The notes: generated from the sequence alone by a model not told the origin. A DNA stretch of 60,998 nt from Flavobacteriaceae bacterium (GCA_002698745.1 PAAD01000005.1:1-60998), one strand, 5' to 3'; shown: positions 37,290-47,236, numbered from the stretch's first letter. Numbers and translations: made by a program.

Positions 37290-38132
37290 CTACTGATTTG
37301 CGTAACCACTTTTAATAAATAGTGAAATAAGTTTATGGTGTTGGTTTTGATTTATATAGCCCATTTGAAGAGCTACATCTTCAATAGCGCCTATACTAAG
37401 CCCCTGGCGGTCTTGTAGAACTTGTACAAACTGCGCGGCTTGCATAAGCGAGGTGAATGTGCCTGTGTCTAGCCAAGTTGTTCCGCTGTCCAGCACCTTT
37501 ACTTGAAGTTTATTTTGTTCCAAATATACTTTATTTACATCTGTAATTTCCAGCTCTCCGCGGGCACTAGGGACTATACTTTTTGCAACAAAAACAACCT
37601 CGTTATCGTAAAAATAAATTCCCGGCACTGCGAATTTTGATACTGGTTTTTTTGGCTTTTCTTCTAGCGACGTCGCTTTGCCTGATGGGTCAAAATTTAC
37701 TACGCCGTACCGTTCAGGGTCCTGAACCTCATAAGCAAAAATAATTCCGCCTTCTGGATTTGTGCAATTTTGAAGTGTTGATTGAAACCCAGTTCCATAA
37801 AAGATATTGTCTCCCAAAATCAGTGCTACGGAATCGTTACCAATAAAAGATTCGCCTAATAAAAATGCTTGGGCCAGGCCTTTTGGTTCGGCTTGTACAG
37901 CATATGTGAATGAACATCCTAGTTGGCTGCCATCGCCTAATAGGCGTTCAAAAAGTGGAAGGTCTTTTGGTGTGGAAATAATCAAAATCTCTTGAATTCC
38001 TGCGCTCATCAGTGTTGACAATGGATAGTATATCATCGGTTTGTCGTACACAGGCATGAGTTGCTTACTGACCGATAGTGTTATCGGGTGAAGTCGCGTG
38101 CCTGAACCGCCTGCTAGTATTATACCTTTCAT
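37290..38132 (-). CDS. rfbA: glucose-1-phosphate thymidylyltransferase
   Basis: Makes dTDP-glucose from dTTP and glucose-1-phosphate. 280 residues with the nucleotidyl-transfer signature GGSGTRLHP at 8-16, [18 protein letters not shown] and GDNIFYG. Start overlaps the rfbB stop by 4 bp. Confidence 0.96.
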   Translation of the reverse strand: MKGIILAGGSGTRLHPITLSVSKQLMPVYDKPMIYYPLSTLMSAGIQEILIISTPKDLPLFERLLGDGSQLGCSFTYAVQAEPKGLAQAFLLGESFIGNDSVALILGDNIFYGTGFQSTLQNCTNPEGGIIFAYEVQDPERYGVVNFDPSGKATSLEEKPKKPVSKFAVPGIYFYDNEVVFVAKSIVPSARGELEITDVNKVYLEQNKLQVKVLDSGTTWLDTGTFTSLMQAAQFVQVLQDRQGLSIGAIEDVALQMGYINQNQHHKLISLFIKSGYANQ

Positions 38133-39157
38133 GTGTTAAAAGTAATATTTTGATACGATCCGTCAATTATGGAGTCTATCCATTCTTGGTTTGATAAATA
38201 CCACCCTATGGTTTTTACAATCCCTTCTTCAAAAGTATACTCCGGCTTCCATTCGAGTTCCCGCATAATTTTAGTGTTGTCAATAGCGTATCTTTTATCA
38301 TGCCCGGGGCGATCTTTTACAAAGTTAATTAAAGGTAATGATGCGCCTTCAGATCTGCCAAGTGCTTTGTCGGTTTCCTGAATCAAAAGCTTTACTAAGT
38401 CAATGTTATTCCATTCGTTTAATCCGCCTATATTGTATGTTTCTCCCTTTTTTCCTTTTTCTAAAATCATTTTTATTGCCTTGGCGTGATCTTCTACATA
38501 AAGCCAATCTCGGGTGTACCTTCCGTCGCCATAAACAGGAATCTTTTTGTTTTTGATAATGGCTTGAATACATACAGGGATAAATTTTTCGGGAAATTGG
38601 TTAGGACCATAATTATTAGAACAATTCGATATAATTACAGGAAGCATATAAGTTTTAGCATAAGCGCGAACGAAGTGGTCAGAGCTTGCCTTTGATGCTG
38701 CATAGGGTGAATTGGGCTGGTATGGTGAATTCTCTGCAAAAAGTCCTGATTCGCCAAGGGTTCCATACACCTCATCTGTACTTATGTGATAAAACATCCT
38801 TCCTTGGTTTTCTTTAAAACATTGCAACAAGTTAAGAGTACCCATAATATTTGTACTTGCAAAAACAAAAGGATCTTTGATAGAGCGGTCCACGTGTGAT
38901 TCTGCAGCTAGATGAACTACATAATCAAACTTATGTTTTGAAAAGAGTTTCTCTAAGAAATCCCTGTCTGTAATATCTCCGTGTATGAAAATGTAGTTGT
39001 TTCTGGCTTCAATTTCTGTAAGATTATTTAGGTTTCCAGAATAAGTAAGCTTGTCTAAATTAAAGACATTATACCTTTCATCAGCAGTAAAACACTTAAC
39101 AACATGGGAGCCGATAAATCCGGCGCCACCTGTAATTAAAATGTTGCTACTCTTCAC
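38129..39157 (-). CDS. rfbB: dTDP-glucose 4,6-dehydratase
   Basis: Extended SDR of 342 residues: NAD motif GGAGFIGSH near 10-18, [22 protein letters not shown] with the Asp-Glu catalytic pair, YAASKAS with catalytic Tyr/Lys, and [15 protein letters not shown]. Second step of dTDP-L-rhamnose synthesis. Starts with GTG and overlaps the Wzz-like gene by 11 bp. Order is rfbB-A-C-D. Confidence 0.95.
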   Translation of the reverse strand: MKSSNILITGGAGFIGSHVVKCFTADERYNVFNLDKLTYSGNLNNLTEIEARNNYIFIHGDITDRDFLEKLFSKHKFDYVVHLAAESHVDRSIKDPFVFASTNIMGTLNLLQCFKENQGRMFYHISTDEVYGTLGESGLFAENSPYQPNSPYAASKASSDHFVRAYAKTYMLPVIISNCSNNYGPNQFPEKFIPVCIQAIIKNKKIPVYGDGRYTRDWLYVEDHAKAIKMILEKGKKGETYNIGGLNEWNNIDLVKLLIQETDKALGRSEGASLPLINFVKDRPGHDKRYAIDNTKIMRELEWKPEYTFEEGIVKTIGWYLSNQEWIDSIIDGSYQNITFNT

Positions 39158-40196
39158 TGTTTGACATAATAAATGAGTCTATATTAAGCGCCGCATAGAA
39201 TAGACTAATCAACAAAAAGCCTAGAATTAATCCTTGAAGTTTTTTGTTTTTCCAAATACTTTTATCTAAATAACCCACTTCAGGAAAAGCCGCAATAACA
39301 TCTACCACGTTTCTTGCTTTTATTTTTTCAGTTCGGATTTCTTCAAGCTGTTCGGTAAGCTCAATTTTACGATTTAGCAATAAAATTTCAGCATTATCTT
39401 CCGCTTTTTCAGACATATATAAATTTGTTCCGTTCGAAAACTCTTTGTTAGCCTCCACAATTCTAACCTCTTCAAAAATTGATAAAAGTGAATCGGTTTG
39501 TACTATGGACACTTGTGTTACGGAGTCGCTTAGTTCCAAATTTGACAATTTATTGATTTGTTGGTCTTTAAAATAACCCACATCGGAAACTGATTTTAGC
39601 AACGGAGCCAATAATGAGCCAAAAATATCTTGTTTGGATGACTTAACAGTTAGTGTATGAATTTTTCTTTCAAAGCCGTCTAATTGCTTCTGATAATCCG
39701 AAAAAGTAATTTCTGCAGCAACCAGGGAATCTAGGTCCAAAACATAGTCGTTATATTGTTTGAGTAGATTGTTTTCGTTGTAAAAAGGAGCTATTTCAAA
39801 AGATGAAATTTTTGAGGCATCGCTTGGGGAGATATTAAAAAAAGCTGCCAACTGAATAGAGTCATTTTGATTAGCTAAGTCGTCCAAATATTTTATATTA
39901 CTATAAAGCTGTCTTGCGCTTTCAAAGTGGGGCTCTAAGGTTGCCGAGCCAATATATTCCTCAGGAGTTATGATATCCAGAACTATTCCTCCTGAAAGCC
40001 CAATAACACAGGCAACAGCAAAAGATTTGGTGTGTTTACGCACAAATATAGCCGCAGTTAAAGCTGTATTTAGCAAAAACACGATAACGCTGCCTATTGC
40101 GGCAATAAGCTTAGAAATGCCTTTTCCAATCGAATTAAAAAGAACGCCTAAATCTATTTCTTCGTTATCTGTTTTTTTTGGTGTAGAATTGCTCAT
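39147..40196 (-). CDS. Wzz-like chain-length determinant protein
   Basis: 349 residues. Hydrophobic helices near 28-55 and 60-80, an extracytoplasmic region of about 230 residues rich in helix-forming sequence (coiled-coil-like EILLLNRKIELTEQLEEI), and a final membrane helix near 320-340. This is the topology of Wzz/PCP proteins that set chain length together with Wzy. No kinase domain is attached, so it resembles an O-antigen and not a Wzc capsule system. First gene of the polysaccharide operon. Confidence 0.8.
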   Translation of the reverse strand: MSNSTPKKTDNEEIDLGVLFNSIGKGISKLIAAIGSVIVFLLNTALTAAIFVRKHTKSFAVACVIGLSGGIVLDIITPEEYIGSATLEPHFESARQLYSNIKYLDDLANQNDSIQLAAFFNISPSDASKISSFEIAPFYNENNLLKQYNDYVLDLDSLVAAEITFSDYQKQLDGFERKIHTLTVKSSKQDIFGSLLAPLLKSVSDVGYFKDQQINKLSNLELSDSVTQVSIVQTDSLLSIFEEVRIVEANKEFSNGTNLYMSEKAEDNAEILLLNRKIELTEQLEEIRTEKIKARNVVDVIAAFPEVGYLDKSIWKNKKLQGLILGFLLISLFYAALNIDSFIMSNSEE

Positions 40197-40246
40197 AATT
40201 CTGAGTTTTATGTCGTTGCTAAAAGCAAAACGAAAATTATTGGGGT

Positions 40247-41746
40247 TTATTTTGTGTTAAATAATTTATCTAACATATCTGCAATTTGTCTGTCATTTTT
40301 TAATCGTGGTGTTTTGTTTTGACCTCCGAGCTTACCAATGCTTTTCATATAATGCTCAAAAGCATCTTTGGGCAATGACCGAATCACTAAGGGGCGGAGA
40401 ACACCCCCCGAAATCAAATCATCGTAATAGGTGTTTTGTTGGCGCAATTCTTTGTCTAATTTAGCAGTAAAGATAGTCAAATCTTTTGGGGGCACATCAA
40501 AAGCTACCCACCACTCGTGGTAAGGCAGCCCCTCTGTGGGTGTTACCTGTGGTGCTACCGTAAATTCTGTGACACGTGCACTATGTGTTTTGGTTGTTTT
40601 TTGCATCGCTTCCTCTACTTCTTTGCCAATAACATGCTCGCCAAATGCCGAAATAAAATGCTTTGTTCTTCCTGTAACTACAATACGATACGGGTTAAGA
40701 TTTACAAACTCAATGGTATCACCGATATTATACCCCCATAAACCCGCGGAAGTATTGAGAATAATAGCGTAATTAACGCCCTTTTTAACATCTGCCAAAG
40801 AGATTCGAAGTGGTTTTTTATCGTGTATTTTATCTGCTTCTACAAACTCATAGAAAATCCCAGCATCCAGTTGCAATAGCATCCCATTCTCTTCTAATTG
40901 ATCTTGGAAGGCGATAAACCCCTCTGAAGCTGGATACAACTCTACACTATCAATCTTTTTGCCTATCAAATCCTCTAAAACTGACCTGTAGGGCTTGTAA
41001 TTTACACCTCCATATACGAACAATGAAAAGTTTGGAAAAATGTCTTTTATTGATTTATGCTTTTTGGCGGTTAGGCGTTCAAAATACATCTTTACCCATG
41101 GTGGAATCCCGCTGATTAAGCGCAGGTCTTCGTGGTGGGTCTCTTCAACAATGGCGTCTACTTTTTGCTCCCAATCATCAATGCAATTTGTTTCCCAAGA
41201 AGGCATGCGGCTTTTTTGTAAGTACGAAGGTATATAATGCGCAACTATTCCCGATAGGCGCCCAGTGTCAATGCCGTTGGTTTTAGACAGTGTTGGGCTG
41301 CCTTGTAAGAATATCATTTTTCCGTCAACAAAAGATGTGTTGCCAGAATGGTAAATATAGTGGTATAGCGCGTTTTGCGCTGTTTTTATATGCGTTGGCA
41401 TCGACTCCTTTGATATGGGTATATACTTTATTCCTGAAGTGGTGCCAGAAGTTTTAGAAAAATATCGTGGTTTTCCCGGCCATAGTATGTCTGCTTCACC
41501 AGCAACAACCCTGTCAACATACGGCCTTAAGCCTTCGTAATCCCGAATGGGGACACGCCTCACAAAGTCGCTGTAATTATTTATCTGTGAAAAATGATGG
41601 TCTTGTCCAAACGTAGTGTTTTTTGCTTTTTTAAGTAATCCTTTTAAAACATTTTCTTGAGTAGCTATTGGATTCTGCGTCCATTTTTTAGTGTTGTTCA
41701 CGGCGCGTTTTGCCAATCTTTTTGCAAAAAATTGTTTAATGCTCAT
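40247..41746 (-). CDS. GH3 auxin-responsive-promoter family protein (acyl-adenylate fold)
   Basis: 499 residues of the GH3 family, known from plants as acyl acid-amido synthetases and widespread in Bacteroidota with unknown role. The adenylation motif is FSKTSGTTSGIKYIPIS near 107-123; LYPASEGF, NTSAGLWGYNIGDTIEF and TGRTKHFISAFGEHV follow in the order expected for the superfamily. Its ATG shares a base with the stop of the M23 gene (TAATG), so the two are coupled. Substrate not predictable. Confidence 0.88.
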   Translation of the reverse strand: MSIKQFFAKRLAKRAVNNTKKWTQNPIATQENVLKGLLKKAKNTTFGQDHHFSQINNYSDFVRRVPIRDYEGLRPYVDRVVAGEADILWPGKPRYFSKTSGTTSGIKYIPISKESMPTHIKTAQNALYHYIYHSGNTSFVDGKMIFLQGSPTLSKTNGIDTGRLSGIVAHYIPSYLQKSRMPSWETNCIDDWEQKVDAIVEETHHEDLRLISGIPPWVKMYFERLTAKKHKSIKDIFPNFSLFVYGGVNYKPYRSVLEDLIGKKIDSVELYPASEGFIAFQDQLEENGMLLQLDAGIFYEFVEADKIHDKKPLRISLADVKKGVNYAIILNTSAGLWGYNIGDTIEFVNLNPYRIVVTGRTKHFISAFGEHVIGKEVEEAMQKTTKTHSARVTEFTVAPQVTPTEGLPYHEWWVAFDVPPKDLTIFTAKLDKELRQQNTYYDDLISGGVLRPLVIRSLPKDAFEHYMKSIGKLGGQNKTPRLKNDRQIADMLDKLFNTK

Positions 41747-42612
41747 TATTCGAAGTCTATAAACTCTTCAGGGTTCAGCGCATATCCGTCACTCCAAAGC
41801 TCAAAGTGTAGATGTGGCCCTGTTGTCATAGTTCCGCTATTACCAGCAACAGCAATCACTTGACCTGGCTCAACAATATCTCCTTGGCGAACGTATAGTG
41901 AGGCATTATGTTTATAAACAGATATAATATTAAATGGGTGGTCAATAATGAGAACATAGCCCGTCTCGGTTGTCCAGCTAGCAAAAATCACGTTGCCTTC
42001 AGCGGCCGCTTTCACTGGCGTATCTCTTGGTACTACAACATCTACGGCGTAATGTGCGCTAGATGGGTCAAGACCATGGCTGATCGTGCCTGAAACAGGT
42101 GGAAATAAAACAAATGGAATCGTTTGTCCAGCAGAGGCCGGTAAATTGTACTTTTCGTCTTGAGCTACTTCAGCACGAAGCAGAGAATCTGCTGATGATG
42201 TAGAGAATCCGGCGGCGTAATCAAATTGTGACGTGTCTAGCTGCATCTGTGTTTCCAGTTCTTGGAGATCTAAATCTCCCCTTAAAACTTTATTAACAGA
42301 TGAAATATACTGTTGGTTTCTTAACAGCGCGCCCTGTAATGAATCCAAACGAAAATTATTTCGAATTGCTTGTCTTCTTATTTCAGAAGAGTCATAGCCG
42401 GGTATGTATTCTTTCAAAGAGGTGCGCGAAATAACCAAAAAGGTGGTAGCAATAAGCAAAACTATAGTAATACCAACAGCCAGAAAGATGTTTAAACGGC
42501 TGAGTTTGTAAGAAACTCGCTCCTCAAATGTTTCTTCGTTTAGTATAACAAAACGGTACTTAGCAAGCCATCGTTGCGAAAACCGTTTTTTTTTGTTTTT
42601 TTTGTTGTCCAT
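41746..42612 (-). CDS. M23-family peptidoglycan peptidase, membrane-anchored
   Basis: 288 residues: basic cytoplasmic N-terminus, one membrane helix at about 42-62, a periplasmic helical linker, then an M23 domain with the full metal set. Ligands and catalytic residues are His187 and Asp191 (HYAVD), His235 (YKHN), and His267/His269 (HLHF). In contrast to the M23 lipoprotein at 3293-4579, nothing is altered. Probably cuts peptide crosslinks or activates other hydrolases during growth and division. Confidence 0.92.
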   Translation of the reverse strand: MDNKKNKKKRFSQRWLAKYRFVILNEETFEERVSYKLSRLNIFLAVGITIVLLIATTFLVISRTSLKEYIPGYDSSEIRRQAIRNNFRLDSLQGALLRNQQYISSVNKVLRGDLDLQELETQMQLDTSQFDYAAGFSTSSADSLLRAEVAQDEKYNLPASAGQTIPFVLFPPVSGTISHGLDPSSAHYAVDVVVPRDTPVKAAAEGNVIFASWTTETGYVLIIDHPFNIISVYKHNASLYVRQGDIVEPGQVIAVAGNSGTMTTGPHLHFELWSDGYALNPEEFIDFE

Positions 42613-42617
42613 CTGTG

Positions 42618-42625
42618 CAAATATA
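42618..42625 (-). promoter_or_regulatory. -7 promoter box for the M23-GH3 operon
   Basis: TATATTTG on the minus strand, a perfect TAnnTTTG match, ends 5 bp before the ATG at 42612. Confidence 0.45.
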
Positions 42626-42676
42626 GCTAGTTGTTTGATAGCTTAGGCTGACTTCTGCTAAGTCCGTTTTCTTTGT

Positions 42677-42684
42677 TACATTTG
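42677..42684 (+). promoter_or_regulatory. -7 promoter box for tatA
   Basis: TACATTTG, a perfect TAnnTTTG match, ends 15 bp before the tatA ATG at 42700. Confidence 0.5.
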
Positions 42685-42699
42685 TATAAAATCAATAGT

Positions 42700-42873
42700 A
42701 TGATATTTGCATTTAGTTTCTTTCCCGAAGGTCTTATCATCTTAGCAGCGATACTGTTGTTGTTTGGTGGAAGAAAAATTCCCGAACTTATGAAGGGGCT
42801 TGGTACAGGAATTAAAGAGTTTAAGAGCGCCACCAAAGAAGAAGAGAAAAAAGACACGTCTAAAGAAGATTAG
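42700..42873 (+). CDS. tatA: twin-arginine translocase subunit TatA/E
   Basis: A short protein of 57 residues from the ATG at 42700: one membrane helix ([20 protein letters not shown]), the conserved FGG hinge, an amphipathic helix ([14 protein letters not shown]) and a charged tail. It forms the pore of the Tat pathway for folded proteins; tatC is not in the window. The -7 box at 42677-42684 supports this start over an upstream TTG. 3' ends overlap with the DUF4837 gene by 4 bp. Confidence 0.92.
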   Translation: MIFAFSFFPEGLIILAAILLLFGGRKIPELMKGLGTGIKEFKSATKEEEKKDTSKED

Positions 42874-43844
42874 TCCTGTTTTTGTTGTTGCATTGACTGC
42901 ATAATCGCTTCTGTTTCAAAAACATAATCTCTTTTGGCTACCGTTGGTGCAAAAACAAAACCTTCCATAACAAGGTATCGGTTGTTTTTTTTATCATCCA
43001 ATAAAAACTGTAGAAAAGGCCCAGCCATAAAGTCTCCTTTTACCTCCCAGGTGCCCCTCGTCTCTATTGCTCGTATGCCATCAACGCTGGTCTCATAAAC
43101 ATAGGGCTCGTAAGCTGCTTCAGTGATAAGGTGCGTCTTTGCTAATCTGCCTGGAATAAATGCCCGGCCAAAGGAATCGCGTATACGAATAATATCCTCT
43201 AAAGGTTGTTCAAAATCAAGCTTTACTGTTCTTGGCAACTCATAAACAATAAGATTTACATGCCCTTTACGAATTTCACGCTGAAACCAAACTGTGTTGT
43301 TTTCTTCCTTAAATACTTTGTATGCAGACGGAATTGTAAGATCTATTCCAAACCTATACTTAAGTGCATTTTGATTTAATGTTGATTTGAGTGTGCGTCT
43401 TTGACGTTCTGCAAGCTCTCCCTTTTTAAAAGACTTAATAATACCTGAAGATTGAGACAATAACATTTCAATAAGTGTCTCTTTATCAGGCGCGCTTAAT
43501 ACTGCCATTTGCTGAGGCCTTGCATATCGGTTTTTGTCTGTTCTTATGACAACTTCTTCGCCAAAACCAACCCATAAAATCATTCGGCTCAATCTTGTAA
43601 AGCCTGTGAAAACTTCAGGGGGTATTTGCTTTAAATCATAAAGAGGCTCTTTTTGCGGAAGACCTTCAGCTGGAAAAGCAAAAGCTGCGCGTACCGCATC
43701 GCCAACTTCTGTTTCCCACAACAAATCAGGCATCACCACTGAAATAGTATTGATATTCCCGTTGGAAGATTTTATTAAAGGAGTTGAAGAGCGATTTTGA
43801 CAACCCAAGACAACAAACAATAACAGTATAATACGTGTATTCAT
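42870..43844 (-). CDS. DUF4837 family lipoprotein
   Basis: 324 residues from the ATG at 43844: lipoprotein signal [15 protein letters not shown] with Cys at 15, then a soluble region with [15 protein letters not shown] and [15 protein letters not shown] longer reading from further upstream lacks a signal. The family is of unknown function and confined, as far as I know, to Bacteroidota. Follows pgk by 19 bp, so probably cotranscribed. Confidence 0.82.
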   Translation of the reverse strand: MNTRIILLLFVVLGCQNRSSTPLIKSSNGNINTISVVMPDLLWETEVGDAVRAAFAFPAEGLPQKEPLYDLKQIPPEVFTGFTRLSRMILWVGFGEEVVIRTDKNRYARPQQMAVLSAPDKETLIEMLLSQSSGIIKSFKKGELAERQRRTLKSTLNQNALKYRFGIDLTIPSAYKVFKEENNTVWFQREIRKGHVNLIVYELPRTVKLDFEQPLEDIIRIRDSFGRAFIPGRLAKTHLITEAAYEPYVYETSVDGIRAIETRGTWEVKGDFMAGPFLQFLLDDKKNNRYLVMEGFVFAPTVAKRDYVFETEAIMQSMQQQKQD

Positions 43845-43863
43845 AAAAATGCAACCACAATAA

Positions 43864-45051
43864 TTACGCCAACATAGCGGCAATACCAGGCAGTGTTTTC
43901 CCTTCCAAGCTTTCTAACATGGCCCCTCCGCCAGTAGAAACATAACTAACCTTGTTTTCCATTTTAAATTGCTTCACTGCTGCAACCGAGTCTCCTCCGC
44001 CAACAAGTGAAAAAGCTCCTGTTTTGGTTTGTTCCGCAATGCTAGCTCCCAAAGCACGAGTTCCTTTGGAAAAGTTTTCAAACTCAAAAACACCCAAAGG
44101 ACCATTCCACAAAATAGTTTTGGACTGTTTTACAACAGCGTCAAATTGAGCTTCTGAAAGTGGGCCCGCGTCCATGCCTTCCATATCGTTAGGAATTTGA
44201 TCAATAGGAAATACTTGCTGAGGAGTGTCGTTTGAAAAGTCTTGGCCCGCACGTACATCTAATGGCAAGTGTACTTGCACACCTTTTCTTTTTGCTTGTT
44301 CAAGAATAGATAGCGCTAGTGGAATTTTGTCATCTTCACATATAGATTTCCCAATTTTGCCTCCTTGAGCTTTAATAAAGGTAAAGGCCATACCTCCTCC
44401 AATAATAAGGTGATCAACCTTTGAAAGTATGTTTTCGATTACGGTGATTTTAGAAGACACCTTTGCACCACCCAAAATGGCCAAGACTGGCTTTTCGCCA
44501 GACTCCATTACTTTATCAATAGCCGTTATTTCTCCAGCCAGCAAATGACCAAAACATTTCTTCTTTGGAAAAAACTCTGCAACCGCTGTAGTTGAAGCGT
44601 GTGGCCGATGCGCAGTGCCAAATGCGTCGTTTACATAAACTGTCCCTAGCTCAGAAAGGGCTTTTGAAAAGTCCTTATCTCCTTTTGTTTCACCTCCATG
44701 AAATCGTAAGTTTTCAATTAATAGTACCTCGCCTTGAGCCAGTGCTACTGCTTGAGCTGAAGCCTTTGCCCCAACAACTTCGTCACAAAAGTGTATGGCT
44801 TTGCCAAGATGTTTTTCAAGTGTAGGTACTATATGCTTAAGACTTAGTTTAGTATCATTTCCTTTGGGTCTTCCTAGGTGAGACATCAGCACACAACTCC
44901 CTCCTTGCTCCAGTATATATTGAATGGTGGGCAGCGCGGCAACGATTCTTGTGTCGTCTGTTACATTGCCGTTGTCGTCTAGCGGAACATTGAAGTCTAC
45001 GCGTATCAAGGCGCGTTCATGACTAAAAGAAATGTTTTGTAGGGTGTTCAT
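43864..45051 (-). CDS. pgk: phosphoglycerate kinase
   Basis: ATP-forming step of glycolysis between 1,3-bisphosphoglycerate and 3-phosphoglycerate. 395 residues: RVDFNVPLDD at 17-26, SHLGRPKG, GGAKVSSKI, NGPLGVFE and GGGDSVAA, all canonical. ATG at 45051 chosen over an upstream in-frame start because it gives MNTLQNISF and lies just after the promoter box. Confidence 0.97.
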   Translation of the reverse strand: MNTLQNISFSHERALIRVDFNVPLDDNGNVTDDTRIVAALPTIQYILEQGGSCVLMSHLGRPKGNDTKLSLKHIVPTLEKHLGKAIHFCDEVVGAKASAQAVALAQGEVLLIENLRFHGGETKGDKDFSKALSELGTVYVNDAFGTAHRPHASTTAVAEFFPKKKCFGHLLAGEITAIDKVMESGEKPVLAILGGAKVSSKITVIENILSKVDHLIIGGGMAFTFIKAQGGKIGKSICEDDKIPLALSILEQAKRKGVQVHLPLDVRAGQDFSNDTPQQVFPIDQIPNDMEGMDAGPLSEAQFDAVVKQSKTILWNGPLGVFEFENFSKGTRALGASIAEQTKTGAFSLVGGGDSVAAVKQFKMENKVSYVSTGGGAMLESLEGKTLPGIAAMLA

Positions 45052-45067
45052 GTATATATTATTTGCG

Positions 45068-45075
45068 CAAAAGTA
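45068..45075 (-). promoter_or_regulatory. -7 promoter box for pgk
   Basis: TACTTTTG on the minus strand, a TAnnTTTG match, ends 16 bp before the ATG. Confidence 0.45.
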
Positions 45076-45135
45076 CAATATCATCTTGGTTTGGTGTAGT
45101 TCCTTTTTATAAACTTCATGTTTGTATATTTAGAA

Positions 45136-46263
45136 ATGTTTTTGAATGACGTATTGGGTCATGATGTTCAAAAGAGATCATTGGCCGGCAGCATTGCCGT
45201 CAAACGTATCCCTCATGCCCAGCTTTTTGAAGGTACCGACGGAAACGGGCTATTAAAAGTAGCGCTTGCCTATGCCAATACTGTTGTCTGTGGAGATAAT
45301 CCCAGTGAAGCTTCCATAAGAAAAGCATTAAGAATGGTTCATCCTGATATTCACTTTGTTTTTCCAACAGCAGTTACTTCAGGCACAAAAACAAAACCCA
45401 CTTCTAACGACTTCCTTAATAAATGGCGAGGCTTTGTCTCAGAACAACCCTTTGGATCACTATACAATTGGATGCGCTATTTGGAAGCTGAGAACAAGCA
45501 GGGCATTATCAGTGTTAACGATGCGTTGTCGGTAATAGAAAAGGTCCGCTTTAAATCATTTGAAGGTGGGTGGAAATGTGTCATTATCTGGCATGCCGAA
45601 AAACTCACGCTTGCAGCGTCTAACAAATTACTGAAGAGCATAGAAGAACCCCCTGCTAAAACACTTTTTATACTTTTGTGCCCTAATGCCTATAAGCTTA
45701 TTGCAACCATCAGATCAAGGTGTCAACGAACCCACTTTGGAGGTGTTGAACCAAGCCTTATCGCACAGCTTCTGGAAAAAAAAGGTGTCGCTAAAACTTT
45801 ATCGGCTGCGGTTGCTAGCCAATCAAAAGGTAATGTGGGAAAGGCGCTTGATCTTGTAGATCAACAAAATGAACTTGTGCAATATGAAGAGTGGTTTGTT
45901 AATTGGGTGCGCACTGCTTTTCGTGCAAAAGCAAATAAAGCTGTAGTGCTAGAACTTTCTAAATGGAGTCAGTCTTTGGCGTCAAAGGGCATAGAAACGC
46001 AAAAACAATTTTTATCTTTCACCATACAAACGTTTCGGGCTGCGCTTATGAATCATTATAAGTTGGAGGCTGTTGCCAACTTTCATCCCAAGACAGATTT
46101 CAAACTTGAGCGCTTTGCGAGTTTTATTCATGGTGCTAACATACTGCCTATTATTACTTCGCTTGAAGACAGCATATATCACCTTTCCCGAAATGGCAGT
46201 CCACAAATGATTTTTACCGAGCTCTCTTTTAAATTAACGCGCTTACTTCACTCAAAAGCATAA
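45136..46263 (+). CDS. holB: DNA polymerase III delta' subunit-like protein (clamp-loader AAA+)
   Basis: 375 residues from the ATG at 45136 (MFLNDVLGHD, matching the family start); an ATG at 45118 would add six residues. AAA+ core with PHAQLFEGTDGNG in place of a functional Walker A, as in delta' subunits, then IIWHAEKLTLAASNKLLKSIEEPP and the sensor-1 region TIRSRCQRTHF. No zinc cysteines are obvious. Takes part in clamp loading at the replication fork. Diverges from pgk. Confidence 0.88.
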   Translation: MFLNDVLGHDVQKRSLAGSIAVKRIPHAQLFEGTDGNGLLKVALAYANTVVCGDNPSEASIRKALRMVHPDIHFVFPTAVTSGTKTKPTSNDFLNKWRGFVSEQPFGSLYNWMRYLEAENKQGIISVNDALSVIEKVRFKSFEGGWKCVIIWHAEKLTLAASNKLLKSIEEPPAKTLFILLCPNAYKLIATIRSRCQRTHFGGVEPSLIAQLLEKKGVAKTLSAAVASQSKGNVGKALDLVDQQNELVQYEEWFVNWVRTAFRAKANKAVVLELSKWSQSLASKGIETQKQFLSFTIQTFRAALMNHYKLEAVANFHPKTDFKLERFASFIHGANILPIITSLEDSIYHLSRNGSPQMIFTELSFKLTRLLHSKA

Positions 46264-46381
46264 ATAGCTTTTATCTATTGTTTTTGTGTTTTATTATAGG
46301 ATTATCTTATTTTTCATGCTCCTTTTTTTGGGTGCTAACCCGTTTTGTTTAGGAATTCCTGCCGGTTATGTAGTTGCGGTT

Positions 46382-46407
46382 AAAAAAGCCCCTTAAATGG
46401 CTTTATT
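46382..46407. terminator. bidirectional intrinsic terminator between holB and the methyltransferase gene
   Basis: Inverted repeat AAAGCC (46385-46390) and GGCTTT (46399-46404) with an 8 bp loop. It is flanked by an A-run on the left and a T-rich run on the right, so it can act for both convergent genes. The right arm overlaps the stop codon of the leftward gene. Confidence 0.55.
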
Positions 46408-47236
46408 TTGGCTTTTGAAGAAAAAAAGTGAGTGATGAGGTGTTTGTAGTTCGCCAGCCCTTAAAATTTGCGTACAAGCCTTTATAAAATGCTTTAATCC
46501 ACGGCGCTTTGGCATTTCGATATTGTTCGGAAAGCATCGATATATAAAAAGCGTCCCAATACATGTTTTTCGTTTTAAATAATTCAAAGCCTGCTTTGCG
46601 TACAAGAAGCGAGATGGCTTGTTTGTTGTAGTGCCAGCGGTGGCGGGGCACGTCATAGGCGGCCCAAAATGATTTGTAATGTTTAGCGTCCCACGAGGCG
46701 CAGTTGGGTACAGCCAAAACCAATATTCCTCCGGGCTTAAGGGATTTATAAAACGACGCCAACGCTTCAACGGGCTTATTTATGTGTTCGAAGACATGCC
46801 ACAGTGTTATAACATCAAATTGGTTTTCTTTTAGCGGCATGGAAGCCGTACTAAGCTGTCTATGTTTGAGGGTTTCTGTTGCGCTTGGGGAGGATTCATA
46901 AACACAAACCCGCCAACCTTCTTGTTGGGCGGCAAGGGCAAAGTCCCCGTTGCCTGCGCCGTAATCTAATATTTGGCCTTTGGTCGCATATTGATGAATC
47001 CAGTTGAGTTTTGATTTGATATTACGCCGCTTGACCCATGCATAAATCTTAGACTTAAAACTATTGGCTTGGGTTTCGTGTGACGCATATCCTGTTTTGG
47101 GATAATATTTTTCAAGTTCCACACCGCTGAGTTCGGGAATAGTTTTTAAAGCCATGGTTTCCTTGTCCAAGACTAAATCAAAGCTAGACTTGCTTACGAG
47201 GTGATCGATAACGGCAAATGGTTTCACGTGGAACAA
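46403..47236 (-). CDS. class I SAM-dependent methyltransferase
   Basis: About 277 residues. SAM motif I is ILDYGAGNGDFAL near 89-101, motif II CVYESSPSA and post-motif ITLWHVFEHINKP, followed by LKPGGILVLAVPN. This is the ubiquinone/menaquinone-like or sugar-type methyltransferase fold, with no recognisable substrate. No ATG is near the N-terminus. The start is either TTG at 47236 or GTG at 47227, both inside the parS-like palindrome, immediately after mnmG. I could not decide between them. Confidence 0.82.
   Translation of the reverse strand: MFHVKPFAVIDHLVSKSSFDLVLDKETMALKTIPELSGVELEKYYPKTGYASHETQANSFKSKIYAWVKRRNIKSKLNWIHQYATKGQILDYGAGNGDFALAAQQEGWRVCVYESSPSATETLKHRQLSTASMPLKENQFDVITLWHVFEHINKPVEALASFYKSLKPGGILVLAVPNCASWDAKHYKSFWAAYDVPRHRWHYNKQAISLLVRKAGFELFKTKNMYWDAFYISMLSEQYRNAKAPWIKAFYKGLYANFKGWRTTNTSSLTFFLQKPK
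47220..47235. other. parS-like ParB-binding palindrome (15/16)
   Basis: GGTTTCACGTGGAACA matches the bacterial parS consensus TGTTTCACGTGGAACA at 15 of 16 positions, differing only at the first base. It covers the start codon region of the methyltransferase gene and follows the mnmG stop. See the perfect copy at 49123-49138. Confidence 0.72.

Noticed and set aside
46393-46770. A 125-codon frame overlapping the methyltransferase
   Set aside because: Same strand but a different frame from the motif-bearing methyltransferase; no homology signal.
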